From the NCBI GenBank assembly GCA_026417675.1, contig JAOACV010000105.1:1-7458 (forward strand): a stretch of DNA of 7,458 nt, given 5' to 3'. The translations under genes were made by a program, and so were the position numbers. Below the pieces are notes generated by a model. It saw nothing but the letters and a program-made list of their open reading frames with translations. It had not been told where the DNA came from and searched no databases. Origin of the DNA: Verrucomicrobiia bacterium. GTDB lineage: Bacteria; Verrucomicrobiota; Verrucomicrobiia; CAIQCK01. Shown here piece by piece: positions 1 through 5,970 of this stretch; within the stretch, counting starts at the first letter, position 1; each line of letters starts with the position of its first letter.

Positions 1-103
1 CTCCCAATCCATTCTGAACTTGGAAATGTAGATGGGGACGCGAGGAATAACCGGTGTTTCCGCTCAGTGCGATCACCTGTCCGCCGCGCACGATTTCGCC
101 CTC
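1..103 (-). other. M23 (LytM/lysostaphin-type) peptidase C-terminal motif fused in frame to hydrogenase sequence
   Basis: Read on the minus strand, codons between 103 and 2 give GEIVRGGQVIALSGNTGYSS followed by RPHLHFQVQNGLG. This is the end of the M23 zinc-peptidase core: the G-(D/E)-x-V-x-x-G-Q biotinyl-like turn, the GNTG loop and the H-x-H zinc/catalytic motif (HLH, codons 26-34). M23 enzymes cut peptidoglycan cross-links outside the cytoplasm, which makes no sense attached to a cytoplasmic hydrogenase subunit. The N-terminal half of an M23 domain (first zinc ligands, HxxxD) is absent. A misjoin at a contig end is the simplest reading. Confidence 0.75.
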
Positions 104-682
104 GACGTAGAGCCGGAAGTGCGCCGGCTCGTCCAGGGTCGGATGGAACGGGCCGAACGGGACGACCGTGCAGCCCTCCGGCGGATCGTCGAACTTGAAC
201 TCCTGCTCCTCGTTGAAACCGTCCGGCACTTGGTTCCACGCGAAGTCCTTGCGCAGCGGATGCGAGCCGTCGGGCCAGCCGTCGGGAAGAATCAGCCGCT
301 TCGGATAACAATGGCCCACGGGTTCAACGCCGATCATGTCGCGAATCTCGCGCTCGGCCCAGTTGGCCGCGGGCACGACGCCGGAAATGCTTTCCACTTG
401 CGGATGGTCCGCGGGCACGTGCGCGAGCACGCTGCACAGCAGATGATCCCGATCGAACGCGAAGTCGTGGGCGATGAGAAAGTTCCCGGAAAACGGCCGG
501 TCGTCCGCGCCGATGCTGATGACGTAGCGGGCATCGAGGTCTCGGAAGATGTGTTCGCAAACCGCCTTCAACGCGGACGGCTCGACATAAACAAACAGCC
601 GGGAGTCGCCGGGCAGGTCCGCGCGCAGGATGGCCGGGCCAAAGCGTTCCTTGAGTTGATTCAGTGTTTCTCGGGCGACCAT
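1..682 (-). CDS. hycE: Group 4 [NiFe]-hydrogenase large subunit (HycE/NuoCD-like), N-terminal part, ending in an M23-peptidase-like tail (partial; probable chimera)
   Basis: Starting at ATG 682 the frame runs 227 codons to the left edge without a stop. Residues 1 to about 165 form a NuoC (30 kDa) domain: YVISIGADDRPFSGNFLIA (53-71), the ANWAEREIRDMIGVEPVGH segment (106-124) and KRLILPDGWPDGSHPLRKDF (128-147). Residues 174-200, VPFGPFHPTLDEPAHFRLYV then EGEIVRG, are the start of the NuoD/hydrogenase large-subunit domain of group 4 enzymes, the branch where NuoC- and NuoD-like parts are one protein. The expected next features, a His-Arg-Gly segment and the first nickel-binding CxxC, never appear. 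Instead residues 195-225 read as an M23 metallopeptidase end: GEIVRGGQVIAL, SGNTGYSS and PHLHFQV with His217 and His219. No SD closer than GGAAG about 13 bases upstream is seen; coupling to the previous gene (22-base overlap) is likely. The NuoC/large-subunit call is secure; whether the tail belongs to it is doubtful. Confidence 0.83.
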   Translation of the reverse strand, partial: MVARETLNQLKERFGPAILRADLPGDSRLFVYVEPSALKAVCEHIFRDLDARYVISIGADDRPFSGNFLIAHDFAFDRDHLLCSVLAHVPADHPQVESISGVVPAANWAEREIRDMIGVEPVGHCYPKRLILPDGWPDGSHPLRKDFAWNQVPDGFNEEQEFKFDDPPEGCTVVPFGPFHPTLDEPAHFRLYVEGEIVRGGQVIALSGNTGYSSRPHLHFQVQNGLG

Positions 683-2628
683 GCGAATGTCTTTCTTCCG
701 ATGTCTCGGGCGTCCGTGTTGTTGCTTGCCACTTCGGCCGGGGCCGTGGCGCGGACGCGTTGAAAATAGCGCTCGACTTGAGCGTAGAAGTTCCGGGCGG
801 CGTAGCGGTGCATTTCCGCCTCCGCCGCGTAACCGCAGAGCCAGGGCGTCGCCGCGCGGCGTTTGGCGCCGCCCCATTTCCCGATGCGACGTGCGACGGC
901 AAAGGTGATCGCGAGCGCGGCGACAACGGCCAGCGGCACATAGACCGCTTGTTGATCGAGGCCTTCTAGCGCGGCCCAGTTGCCCAAGGTCAACGGAGCC
1001 GCCAAAGCGAGCACTTCGCCAAGGCCCTGACGGCTGGCGTCCAACGCCCGGTGAATCAGCATCACGGGCAACGCCGGGAAGAAGCCGAAGAGGACGCAGA
1101 AGCCGGCCAGCGCGGTTTGCGGCATGCGCATCTTCCAGCCGACCTCCAGCGTGGCGCGTTTTTTCGCGCGTTCCTTCACCAGCGCGCTGGAGCGCGAGAG
1201 GAAAGCCGCGCCGAAAAACTTGATGAACAACGCCAGTGTGATGGCGCTGGTGAAAATCGCAATCATTGCGAGCACGGGCAGCAACCCGCACGCGACAGTT
1301 CCCTGGATGGCAGCGTGGTAGATGCCCCACTTGCTGGCGAAACCGTTCAATAGCGGGACACCCGCGATCGCGAACGACCCGACCAGCGCCGTGACGGCGG
1401 TGATTGGCATGAACCGCATTAGGCCCCCGAGCTTGTTCAGGTCCTGCGTGCCGGTGGCGTGAAGCAAGGAGCCGGCGTTGAGGAAGAGCAGGCTCTTGAA
1501 GACGCCGTGATTGAGCGTATGGAACAGCGCGCTGAAGAAACCAACCGCGGCAAGCGCGGCCACGCCCGGCTCCGTGGATCCGAGCAGCGTCACGCAGACG
1601 CCGAAACCCAGCAGAATGTAGCCGATCTGGCCGATGCTGGAAAAAGCCAGCAGACGCTTGGTCTGGTCCTGCCGGAGCGCCTCCACTGTGCCGGTCAAAA
1701 GCGTCGTTGTGCCCAGTAGAACGATCACCACTCCCCAACTGCGGAGCGAATAATCCGCAAGCGCCTCGACCGGAATAAGCCACAAGAAAGACCGCATCAG
1801 GCCGTAAACCCCGGTCTTGATCATCACGCCTGATAGCATCGCGCTGACCGGCGACGGCGCCGCCGGATGCGCATCAAGCAGCCAGACACTCCCGAACGGC
1901 CACATGCCAACCTTGATCCCAAACGCCACCAGAAACAGCGCCAACGCCGCCGTCACCCGTCCGCCGCGCGTGTGGACCAACTCCGGCATGTGATGCGCCA
2001 CGGCGTCAAAGTCGTATTTCGTCAGCGCCTCGCCCGTGGCGGCGACGGCGCCCTCGCCGGCCAGAATGATTGCGCCCAGCAACGCCGCCGCGCAGGCCGC
2101 CTGCATCATCCAGAAATACTTCCGGGCGGCTCGCACGTTCGCGGGCTTGCGCCGCTCGTAACGAATCAACGCCCAACCGCTGAGCGTCATCAGTTGCCAG
2201 AAGGCGAAAAACACCCACATCATGTCCGTGATGGTCACCACGCCATACATCGCGGCGATGAACACGAGAAAGCTGGGGTAGTATCGCCCCGGTCCGTCCT
2301 CGGCATGCCGCCGCATGTATTCCACGGAGTAGAGCGCCGCCGGAATCGCCACGGTCGCGATCAATCCCAGAAAGATCGCGCTCAGCCCATCCACATGCAC
2401 CCGCATCGCCAGGCTGAACGTGCGCGCCGCGAAACATGTCACCGCATGGCCCGGCCCGACGGCGAGTGTCTTGAGCGCGGCCGCAAGGACCAGCAGGCTC
2501 GACACCGCCACGCAGGCAAACGCCACCCAGCCCGTCGCCGTGTTGCGACGCGACTGCAACGAGGTCACGGCCGCCCCGCTGAAGCAAATCAGCATGGCGG
2601 CAATGACCATGTGGGATGGTTCAAACAT
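661..2628 (-). CDS. hyfB: Hydrogenase-4 subunit B-like proton-channel membrane subunit (HyfB/HycC/NuoL family), copy 2
   Basis: A 655-residue paralogue of the preceding gene, with the same architecture and almost the same residue numbering: FGIKVGMWPFGSVWLLDAHP (237-256), SAMLSGVMIKTGVYGLMR (262-279), SSIGQIGYILLGFG (330-343), NHGVFKSLLFLNAGSLLHA (373-391), AGVPLLNGFASKWGIY (422-437) and the C-terminal TPWLCGYAAEAEMHRYAARNF (split here as TPWLCGY and HRYAARNF, 594-614). K239, K271 and K433 are conserved and the transmembrane-5 position is Gln145. Pro251 of copy 1 is Leu here. The start is taken at ATG 2628 (MFEPSHMVIA), two bases after the previous stop; an in-frame upstream start at 2694 would add 22 residues lying within the previous gene and would spoil the N-terminal match between the copies. 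The ribosome binding site is weak, so translation is probably coupled to the upstream gene. The polar C-terminal tail (625-655) is longer than in copy 1 and overlaps the next gene by 22 bases. It is presumably a second ion-pumping subunit. Confidence 0.92.
   Translation of the reverse strand: MFEPSHMVIAAMLICFSGAAVTSLQSRRNTATGWVAFACVAVSSLLVLAAALKTLAVGPGHAVTCFAARTFSLAMRVHVDGLSAIFLGLIATVAIPAALYSVEYMRRHAEDGPGRYYPSFLVFIAAMYGVVTITDMMWVFFAFWQLMTLSGWALIRYERRKPANVRAARKYFWMMQAACAAALLGAIILAGEGAVAATGEALTKYDFDAVAHHMPELVHTRGGRVTAALALFLVAFGIKVGMWPFGSVWLLDAHPAAPSPVSAMLSGVMIKTGVYGLMRSFLWLIPVEALADYSLRSWGVVIVLLGTTTLLTGTVEALRQDQTKRLLAFSSIGQIGYILLGFGVCVTLLGSTEPGVAALAAVGFFSALFHTLNHGVFKSLLFLNAGSLLHATGTQDLNKLGGLMRFMPITAVTALVGSFAIAGVPLLNGFASKWGIYHAAIQGTVACGLLPVLAMIAIFTSAITLALFIKFFGAAFLSRSSALVKERAKKRATLEVGWKMRMPQTALAGFCVLFGFFPALPVMLIHRALDASRQGLGEVLALAAPLTLGNWAALEGLDQQAVYVPLAVVAALAITFAVARRIGKWGGAKRRAATPWLCGYAAEAEMHRYAARNFYAQVERYFQRVRATAPAEVASNNTDARDIGRKTFAWSPEKH
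1811..1830 (-). repeat. Most conserved nucleotide block of the tandem HyfB duplication (copy 2; copy 1 at 3745-3764)
   Basis: These 20 bases are identical to 3745-3764, in the codons for the conserved MIKTG stretch, within a longer region of high similarity (about 1797-1880 versus 3731-3814). Another matching stretch is in the C-terminal TPWLCGY/APWLCGY codons (about 831-849 and 2765-2783). It marks an old tandem gene duplication rather than a mobile repeat. Confidence 0.6.
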
Positions 2629-2630
2629 TG

Positions 2631-4562
2631 TCACGAGCGTGATCCTTGAGACAAATGGTCTTCCCGGCGCGGCGAGACCGAGCCGCCGAGCCATCGAAAG
2701 TAGCGTTTGATCTCGCCGTAAAGATTGCGCGCGGCGTAACGGTAGTCATCCACTTCACGCGCATAACCGCAGAGCCAGGGCGCCGTGGCGCGGCGCGGCG
2801 CCCTGCCAAGCCGCGAGATGGCGAAAGCAAACACCAGCGTCGCGCCCAGAACCATCGCGAGCGCGAGCGGCGCAAACAACGCCGAAGAACCGAATTCGGC
2901 ACGAGCCGTCCACGGCCCGCCCATGGTCGGCACGGCATCGGCCAGCACCGCGCCGCAACCATGGCGGCTGGCGCTCAGCGCCGCCTCCATGATGCTGAAA
3001 GCGAACGCCGGCGCGACGCCCAACAGGACACAGATCGCCGCGAGCGCGACTTGCGGAGCCTGCATAATCCAGCCGACCTCAAGGCGGCCGTTGCCGCCGG
3101 CACGCTCAGCCACCAGCGGACTCGTGCGCGAAAGGAAGCTGACGCCGAAGAACTTGATGAACGATGCCAGCGTCAGCGCGCTGGTCAGGATGGCGATGAC
3201 CGCGCATACGGCCAGGAAGCCTGCGCTGCTGCTGCCTTGGACCGCCGCGACGTAGATGGTCCACTTGCTGACGAAACCGTTGAATAGCGGGACGCCGGCA
3301 ATCGAGAATGAGGCGACGATGACGGTGACGGCCGTGAGCGGCATGAACCTAATCAAACCGCCCATCCGGTTGAGATCCTGGGTGCCCGTGGCGTGAAGCA
3401 TCGAACCGGCGTTGAGGAACAACAGAGCCTTGAACAAGCCGTGGTTCAACACGTGAAAGAGGCCGCCGAGGAAACCAATCGTCGCCCACATCGCGCCCTG
3501 CGGTCCCGCCGACGGCAGCAGGGCCATGCAAGCGCCGACGCCCAGCAAGATGTAGCCGATCTGGCCGATACTATGGAAGGCGAGCAAACGCTTCGACTGC
3601 TCCTGCTTGAGCGCCTGCATCGTGCCGGTGAAAAGTGTGATCGTTCCCAACAGCGCGACAACGAGGCCCCACTCGGCCAGCGGATAGTCCGCCCGCGCGC
3701 CCGGCGGCACCAGCCAAAGGAAGTAGCGCATGAGACCATAGACGCCGGTCTTGATCATCACGCCGGAAAGCATTGCGCTGACTGGCGACGGCGCGGCGGG
3801 ATGCGCGTCGGGCAGCCAGACCTGACCGAAGGGCCACATGCCCATCTTGATGCCGAAGCCAACCAGAAACAGCGCAAAGGCCAGCGCGGTCATACCCGGC
3901 CTGGCGCTTAGCATCGCCGGCAGGTTGGCGCTAACGGCGCCAAAGTCATATTTCAAGCTCTCGCGGCCGCTCGCGGACGCGCCGGTGAGGGCGAGCAACT
4001 CCGCGCCGATCATGGTCGCCACGCAAGCAATCTGCATCATGACGAGGTATTTATTGGCGGCGCGGATGTTCTCCGGTTTCTTGCTTTCGAAGCGGATGAG
4101 CGCGTAGCCGGGCAGCGTCATCATCTGCCAGAAGATAAAGAAGAACCACATCATGTCCGTGGTGCTCACCAGCCCATACATCGCGGCGAGGAACAACAGG
4201 AAATGCGGGTAGTAGCGCGCAACACTGTAGCCTTCGTAGTGTCGCATGTAGGCAATGGAGTAGAACGCCGCCGGCGCGGCGATGAGCGCGGCCAGCAACA
4301 GGAACATTGCCGTCAGGCCGTCCACGTGAATCTGCAGCGCGAAACCGAACTTTGGCATTTCCCAGAACTTGGCCGGCTCCGGCGACAGGGCGCCGCTGAG
4401 CACTTGGACAACCGCAAAACCAATCAGCGCCGCGGTTGCCGCCGTCACCGCAAATGCGAGCCAGCCTGCCACAGTCTTGTTGCGGGAGACCAAAAGCGTC
4501 GCCCCCGCTCCGGCGATGCAGAGCAGGATCGAAGCGACAACCGCTTGTTCGGGAGTGATCAT
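2631..4562 (-). CDS. hyfB: Hydrogenase-4 subunit B-like proton-channel membrane subunit (HyfB/HycC/NuoL family), copy 1
   Basis: A 643-residue integral membrane protein of the proton-conducting complex I/Mrp antiporter family. About 14-15 hydrophobic segments can be traced from residue 7 to about 582. The core contains FGIKMGMWPFGQVWLPDAHP (237-256), SAMLSGVMIKTGVYGLMR (262-279), HSIGQIGYILLG (330-341), NHGLFKALLFLNAGSMLHA (373-391) and AGVPLFNGFVSKWTIY (422-437). The C-terminal segment TAPWLCGY plus YRYAARNLYGEIKRYF (593-622) is characteristic of the hydrogenase HyfB/HycC branch rather than respiratory NuoL or Mrp. Channel lysines K239, K271 and K433 are kept; the usual transmembrane-5 glutamate is Gln146. 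In such complexes this subunit moves protons or sodium, driven by electron flow through the peripheral hydrogenase. Start ATG 4562 overlaps the preceding stop (ATGA) and has GGAGG 7 bases upstream. It is closely similar, without internal gaps over most of its length, to the next gene. Confidence 0.93.
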   Translation of the reverse strand: MITPEQAVVASILLCIAGAGATLLVSRNKTVAGWLAFAVTAATAALIGFAVVQVLSGALSPEPAKFWEMPKFGFALQIHVDGLTAMFLLLAALIAAPAAFYSIAYMRHYEGYSVARYYPHFLLFLAAMYGLVSTTDMMWFFFIFWQMMTLPGYALIRFESKKPENIRAANKYLVMMQIACVATMIGAELLALTGASASGRESLKYDFGAVSANLPAMLSARPGMTALAFALFLVGFGIKMGMWPFGQVWLPDAHPAAPSPVSAMLSGVMIKTGVYGLMRYFLWLVPPGARADYPLAEWGLVVALLGTITLFTGTMQALKQEQSKRLLAFHSIGQIGYILLGVGACMALLPSAGPQGAMWATIGFLGGLFHVLNHGLFKALLFLNAGSMLHATGTQDLNRMGGLIRFMPLTAVTVIVASFSIAGVPLFNGFVSKWTIYVAAVQGSSSAGFLAVCAVIAILTSALTLASFIKFFGVSFLSRTSPLVAERAGGNGRLEVGWIMQAPQVALAAICVLLGVAPAFAFSIMEAALSASRHGCGAVLADAVPTMGGPWTARAEFGSSALFAPLALAMVLGATLVFAFAISRLGRAPRRATAPWLCGYAREVDDYRYAARNLYGEIKRYFRWLGGSVSPRREDHLSQGSRS

Positions 4563-5122
4563 GCGATCGCCTCCGGACTCGCGGCCGCCGACGTAGGGAG
4601 GCGCACAGGCTCGGTCTTGGCAGAATCCGCCTCTTCACGTCGGCGGCTAGGGACAAACATCTCGCATAGCAGTTCGCGCAGCGCTTTGAGCGTCCTCTGC
4701 ATTGTCGGCGTCAGCACGGAAGCGCACTTGAGCGATTCCGGTTGAACGCCGAGCAGCCACGCTTTGGTCTTTCCGCTGGCTTCGACCCATTTCGCCAGCA
4801 GGCCCAGCGAAAGCTTGTGAGTGGATACTTGGGGGAATCGCGCGCCCATTTCATCGGCGCTCAAGAAAACGACCGAGCCGGGCGCGCCGCCAAACTCGAC
4901 CGCGTCGAGAAACACCACGTGATCGTAGCCGTCGTTGGCGACCCGTCCGAGCAAGCGTTCCGGCATCGTGCCGGCAAGAACGACGTTCTGCCACCCAAGC
5001 CGCATGAGCGATTCGCCGAGGCGAACGCCGAAAGCGTCGTCGCCATAGTCCGTGTTGCCAAGCGCCATCAGGCAGACGCGGCCTTGGAGGCATTGCCGGA
5101 GCTGTTTGCGCAGGTCGGCCAT
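4559..5122 (-). CDS. hycI: [NiFe]-hydrogenase maturation endopeptidase, HycI/HyaD family
   Basis: A 187-residue protease of the HycI/HybD (M52) family. These enzymes recognise nickel in the immature hydrogenase large subunit and clip off its C-terminal tail once the [NiFe] site is built. The motifs are clear: ALGNTDYGDDAFG (residues 20-32), FLDAVEFG (71-78), STHKLSL (100-106) and GVQP (125-128). By alignment from memory to E. coli HycI, D29, D73 and H102 match its nickel ligands D16, D62 and H90. After about residue 158 there is an extra ~28-residue polar, Ala/Pro-rich tail that is not part of the fold. The ATG at 5122 is chosen because GAGG lies 7 bases upstream, it couples to the previous stop (TGATG), and the family motif starts ~20 residues in. 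The same frame stays open further upstream to 5413, but that part lies inside the HydG-like gene and resembles nothing. Its presence argues that the operon's hydrogenase large subunit carries a cleavable C-terminal extension. Confidence 0.94.
   Translation of the reverse strand: MADLRKQLRQCLQGRVCLMALGNTDYGDDAFGVRLGESLMRLGWQNVVLAGTMPERLLGRVANDGYDHVVFLDAVEFGGAPGSVVFLSADEMGARFPQVSTHKLSLGLLAKWVEASGKTKAWLLGVQPESLKCASVLTPTMQRTLKALRELLCEMFVPSRRREEADSAKTEPVRLPTSAAASPEAIA
4570..4574 (-). promoter_or_regulatory. Strong ribosome binding site for the first HyfB-like gene
   Basis: GGAGG on the minus strand, 7 bases before the ATG at 4562 and inside the tail codons of the protease gene. It suggests efficient independent initiation despite the 4-base overlap. 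Confidence 0.65.
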
Positions 5123-5970
5123 CAGATGTCCTCGCCAAGTTTCCTGATCTGTTCGTATGTGAACACGGGGCCGTCGGTGCACACGTAGGCTACGCCGATG
5201 CAGCAATGTCCACATTTTCCGACGCCGCATTTCATGTAGCGCTCGAGCGTCGAAACGATGTTGCGGGCTTGGAACCCCATGTCGAGCAGGTCCTTGATGA
5301 CGAAACGGAACATCACCGGCGGTCCGCAGACGAAGGCGATGGTGTTGTCCACGGCGACCTCCACGCCGGGTTTCTTGAACAGACTGCCCACGACGCCGAC
5401 ATGGCCCGTCCAACCGTCAGTCGCGCGGTCCACCGTGAGGTAGCACTCGACGCCGGCCGACTTCTCCCACTCGCGGAGGTTGTCGCGATACATGAGGTCC
5501 CGCGGCGTCTTCGCGCCAAGGAAAATCTGGATGCGATTGTATTTCTCGCGATGCTTCAGCGCGTAGATGATGCAGGAGCGAAGCGGGATTAATCCGATGC
5601 CGCCGGCGACGAAGACAAGGTTTTTGCCTTCGTATTCCTCCATCGGAAAGCCGTTACCGTAAGGGCCGCGCACGGCGAACTTGTCCCCCGGCTGGAGCGC
5701 GTGCAGCGCCGTCGTGCAACTGCCGACTTTCTTCACCGTGAAGAACGTCGCGTCTTCGGTCGGGCTGGGCGGCAGCGACGCGGGAAACTCGCCGACGCCA
5801 AAGAGCGACACCTGTGCGAACTGGCCGGGTCGGAACTTCTTGAAAGCCGCCTGATCCGCCGGGTCCTCGAAATGCCAATGGAAGGTCTTGACCTCGACGA
5901 TTTCGTCCACCACCCGGTCGAGGACCGCGATCTTCGGCAGATAAATGTTTTCAGTGGCTGACGGGTTCAT
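5122..5970 (-). CDS. hydG: HydG-like (sulfhydrogenase gamma/AsrB-type) FAD/NAD(P)H oxidoreductase with [2Fe-2S] cluster
   Basis: A 282-residue ferredoxin-NADP reductase-fold protein of the HydG/AsrB/PyrK group (not the [FeFe]-hydrogenase radical-SAM maturase also called HydG). It would exchange electrons between NAD(P)H and iron-sulfur partners through FAD. Seen in order: RPGQFAQVS (residues 47-55) and GPYGNGF (102-108) of the flavin domain; VAGGIGLIPLRS (121-132), the nucleotide-binding glycine loop; CGPPVMFRF (215-223); and the C-terminal cluster motif ERYMKCGVGKCGHC with C248, C253, C256 and C264, then DGPVF. An in-frame TTG at 5979 would add three residues, but the ATG at 5970 has AGAGG 9 bases upstream and is preferred. 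It overlaps the end of the HydB-like gene by 20 bases, and its TGA shares one base with the next ATG. NADH versus NADPH preference cannot be read from the sequence. Confidence 0.92.
   Translation of the reverse strand: MNPSATENIYLPKIAVLDRVVDEIVEVKTFHWHFEDPADQAAFKKFRPGQFAQVSLFGVGEFPASLPPSPTEDATFFTVKKVGSCTTALHALQPGDKFAVRGPYGNGFPMEEYEGKNLVFVAGGIGLIPLRSCIIYALKHREKYNRIQIFLGAKTPRDLMYRDNLREWEKSAGVECYLTVDRATDGWTGHVGVVGSLFKKPGVEVAVDNTIAFVCGPPVMFRFVIKDLLDMGFQARNIVSTLERYMKCGVGKCGHCCIGVAYVCTDGPVFTYEQIRKLGEDI
5128..5133 (-). promoter_or_regulatory. Ribosome binding site deciding the HycI-like start
   Basis: GAGGAC on the minus strand, with the GAGG core 7 bases before the ATG at 5122. It supports that start over in-frame upstream codons that overlap the HydG-like gene. 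Confidence 0.6.

Noticed and set aside
1..682. Simple frameshift in the hydrogenase gene explaining the odd tail
   Set aside because: The tail is itself a clean, motif-bearing M23 sequence in the same frame; a frameshift would give meaningless sequence.
32..763. 243-codon plus-strand ORF
   Set aside because: It lies antisense to the hydrogenase large-subunit gene, is Arg/Ala/Val-rich with no family motif, and is a typical shadow ORF of GC-rich coding DNA.
1867..2649. 260-codon plus-strand ORF
   Set aside because: Antisense to the second HyfB-like gene; the His/Arg/Gln-rich low-complexity translation is a mirror of membrane-protein codons.
2629..2694. Upstream start for the second HyfB-like protein
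   Set aside because: It would overlap the upstream gene by 64 bases and add a charged leader absent from copy 1; ATG 2628 aligns with the paralogue start.
661..4562. Respiratory complex I (NuoL/NuoM) or Mrp antiporter genes
   Set aside because: The C-terminal PWLCGY...YAARN segment, the adjacent HycI protease and the fused NuoC-NuoD-type protein point to a group 4 hydrogenase instead.
5123..5413. 97-residue N-terminal extension of the protease frame
   Set aside because: It lies inside the HydG-like gene, is Arg-rich with no homology features, and the ATG at 5122 has a good ribosome binding site and family-typical length.
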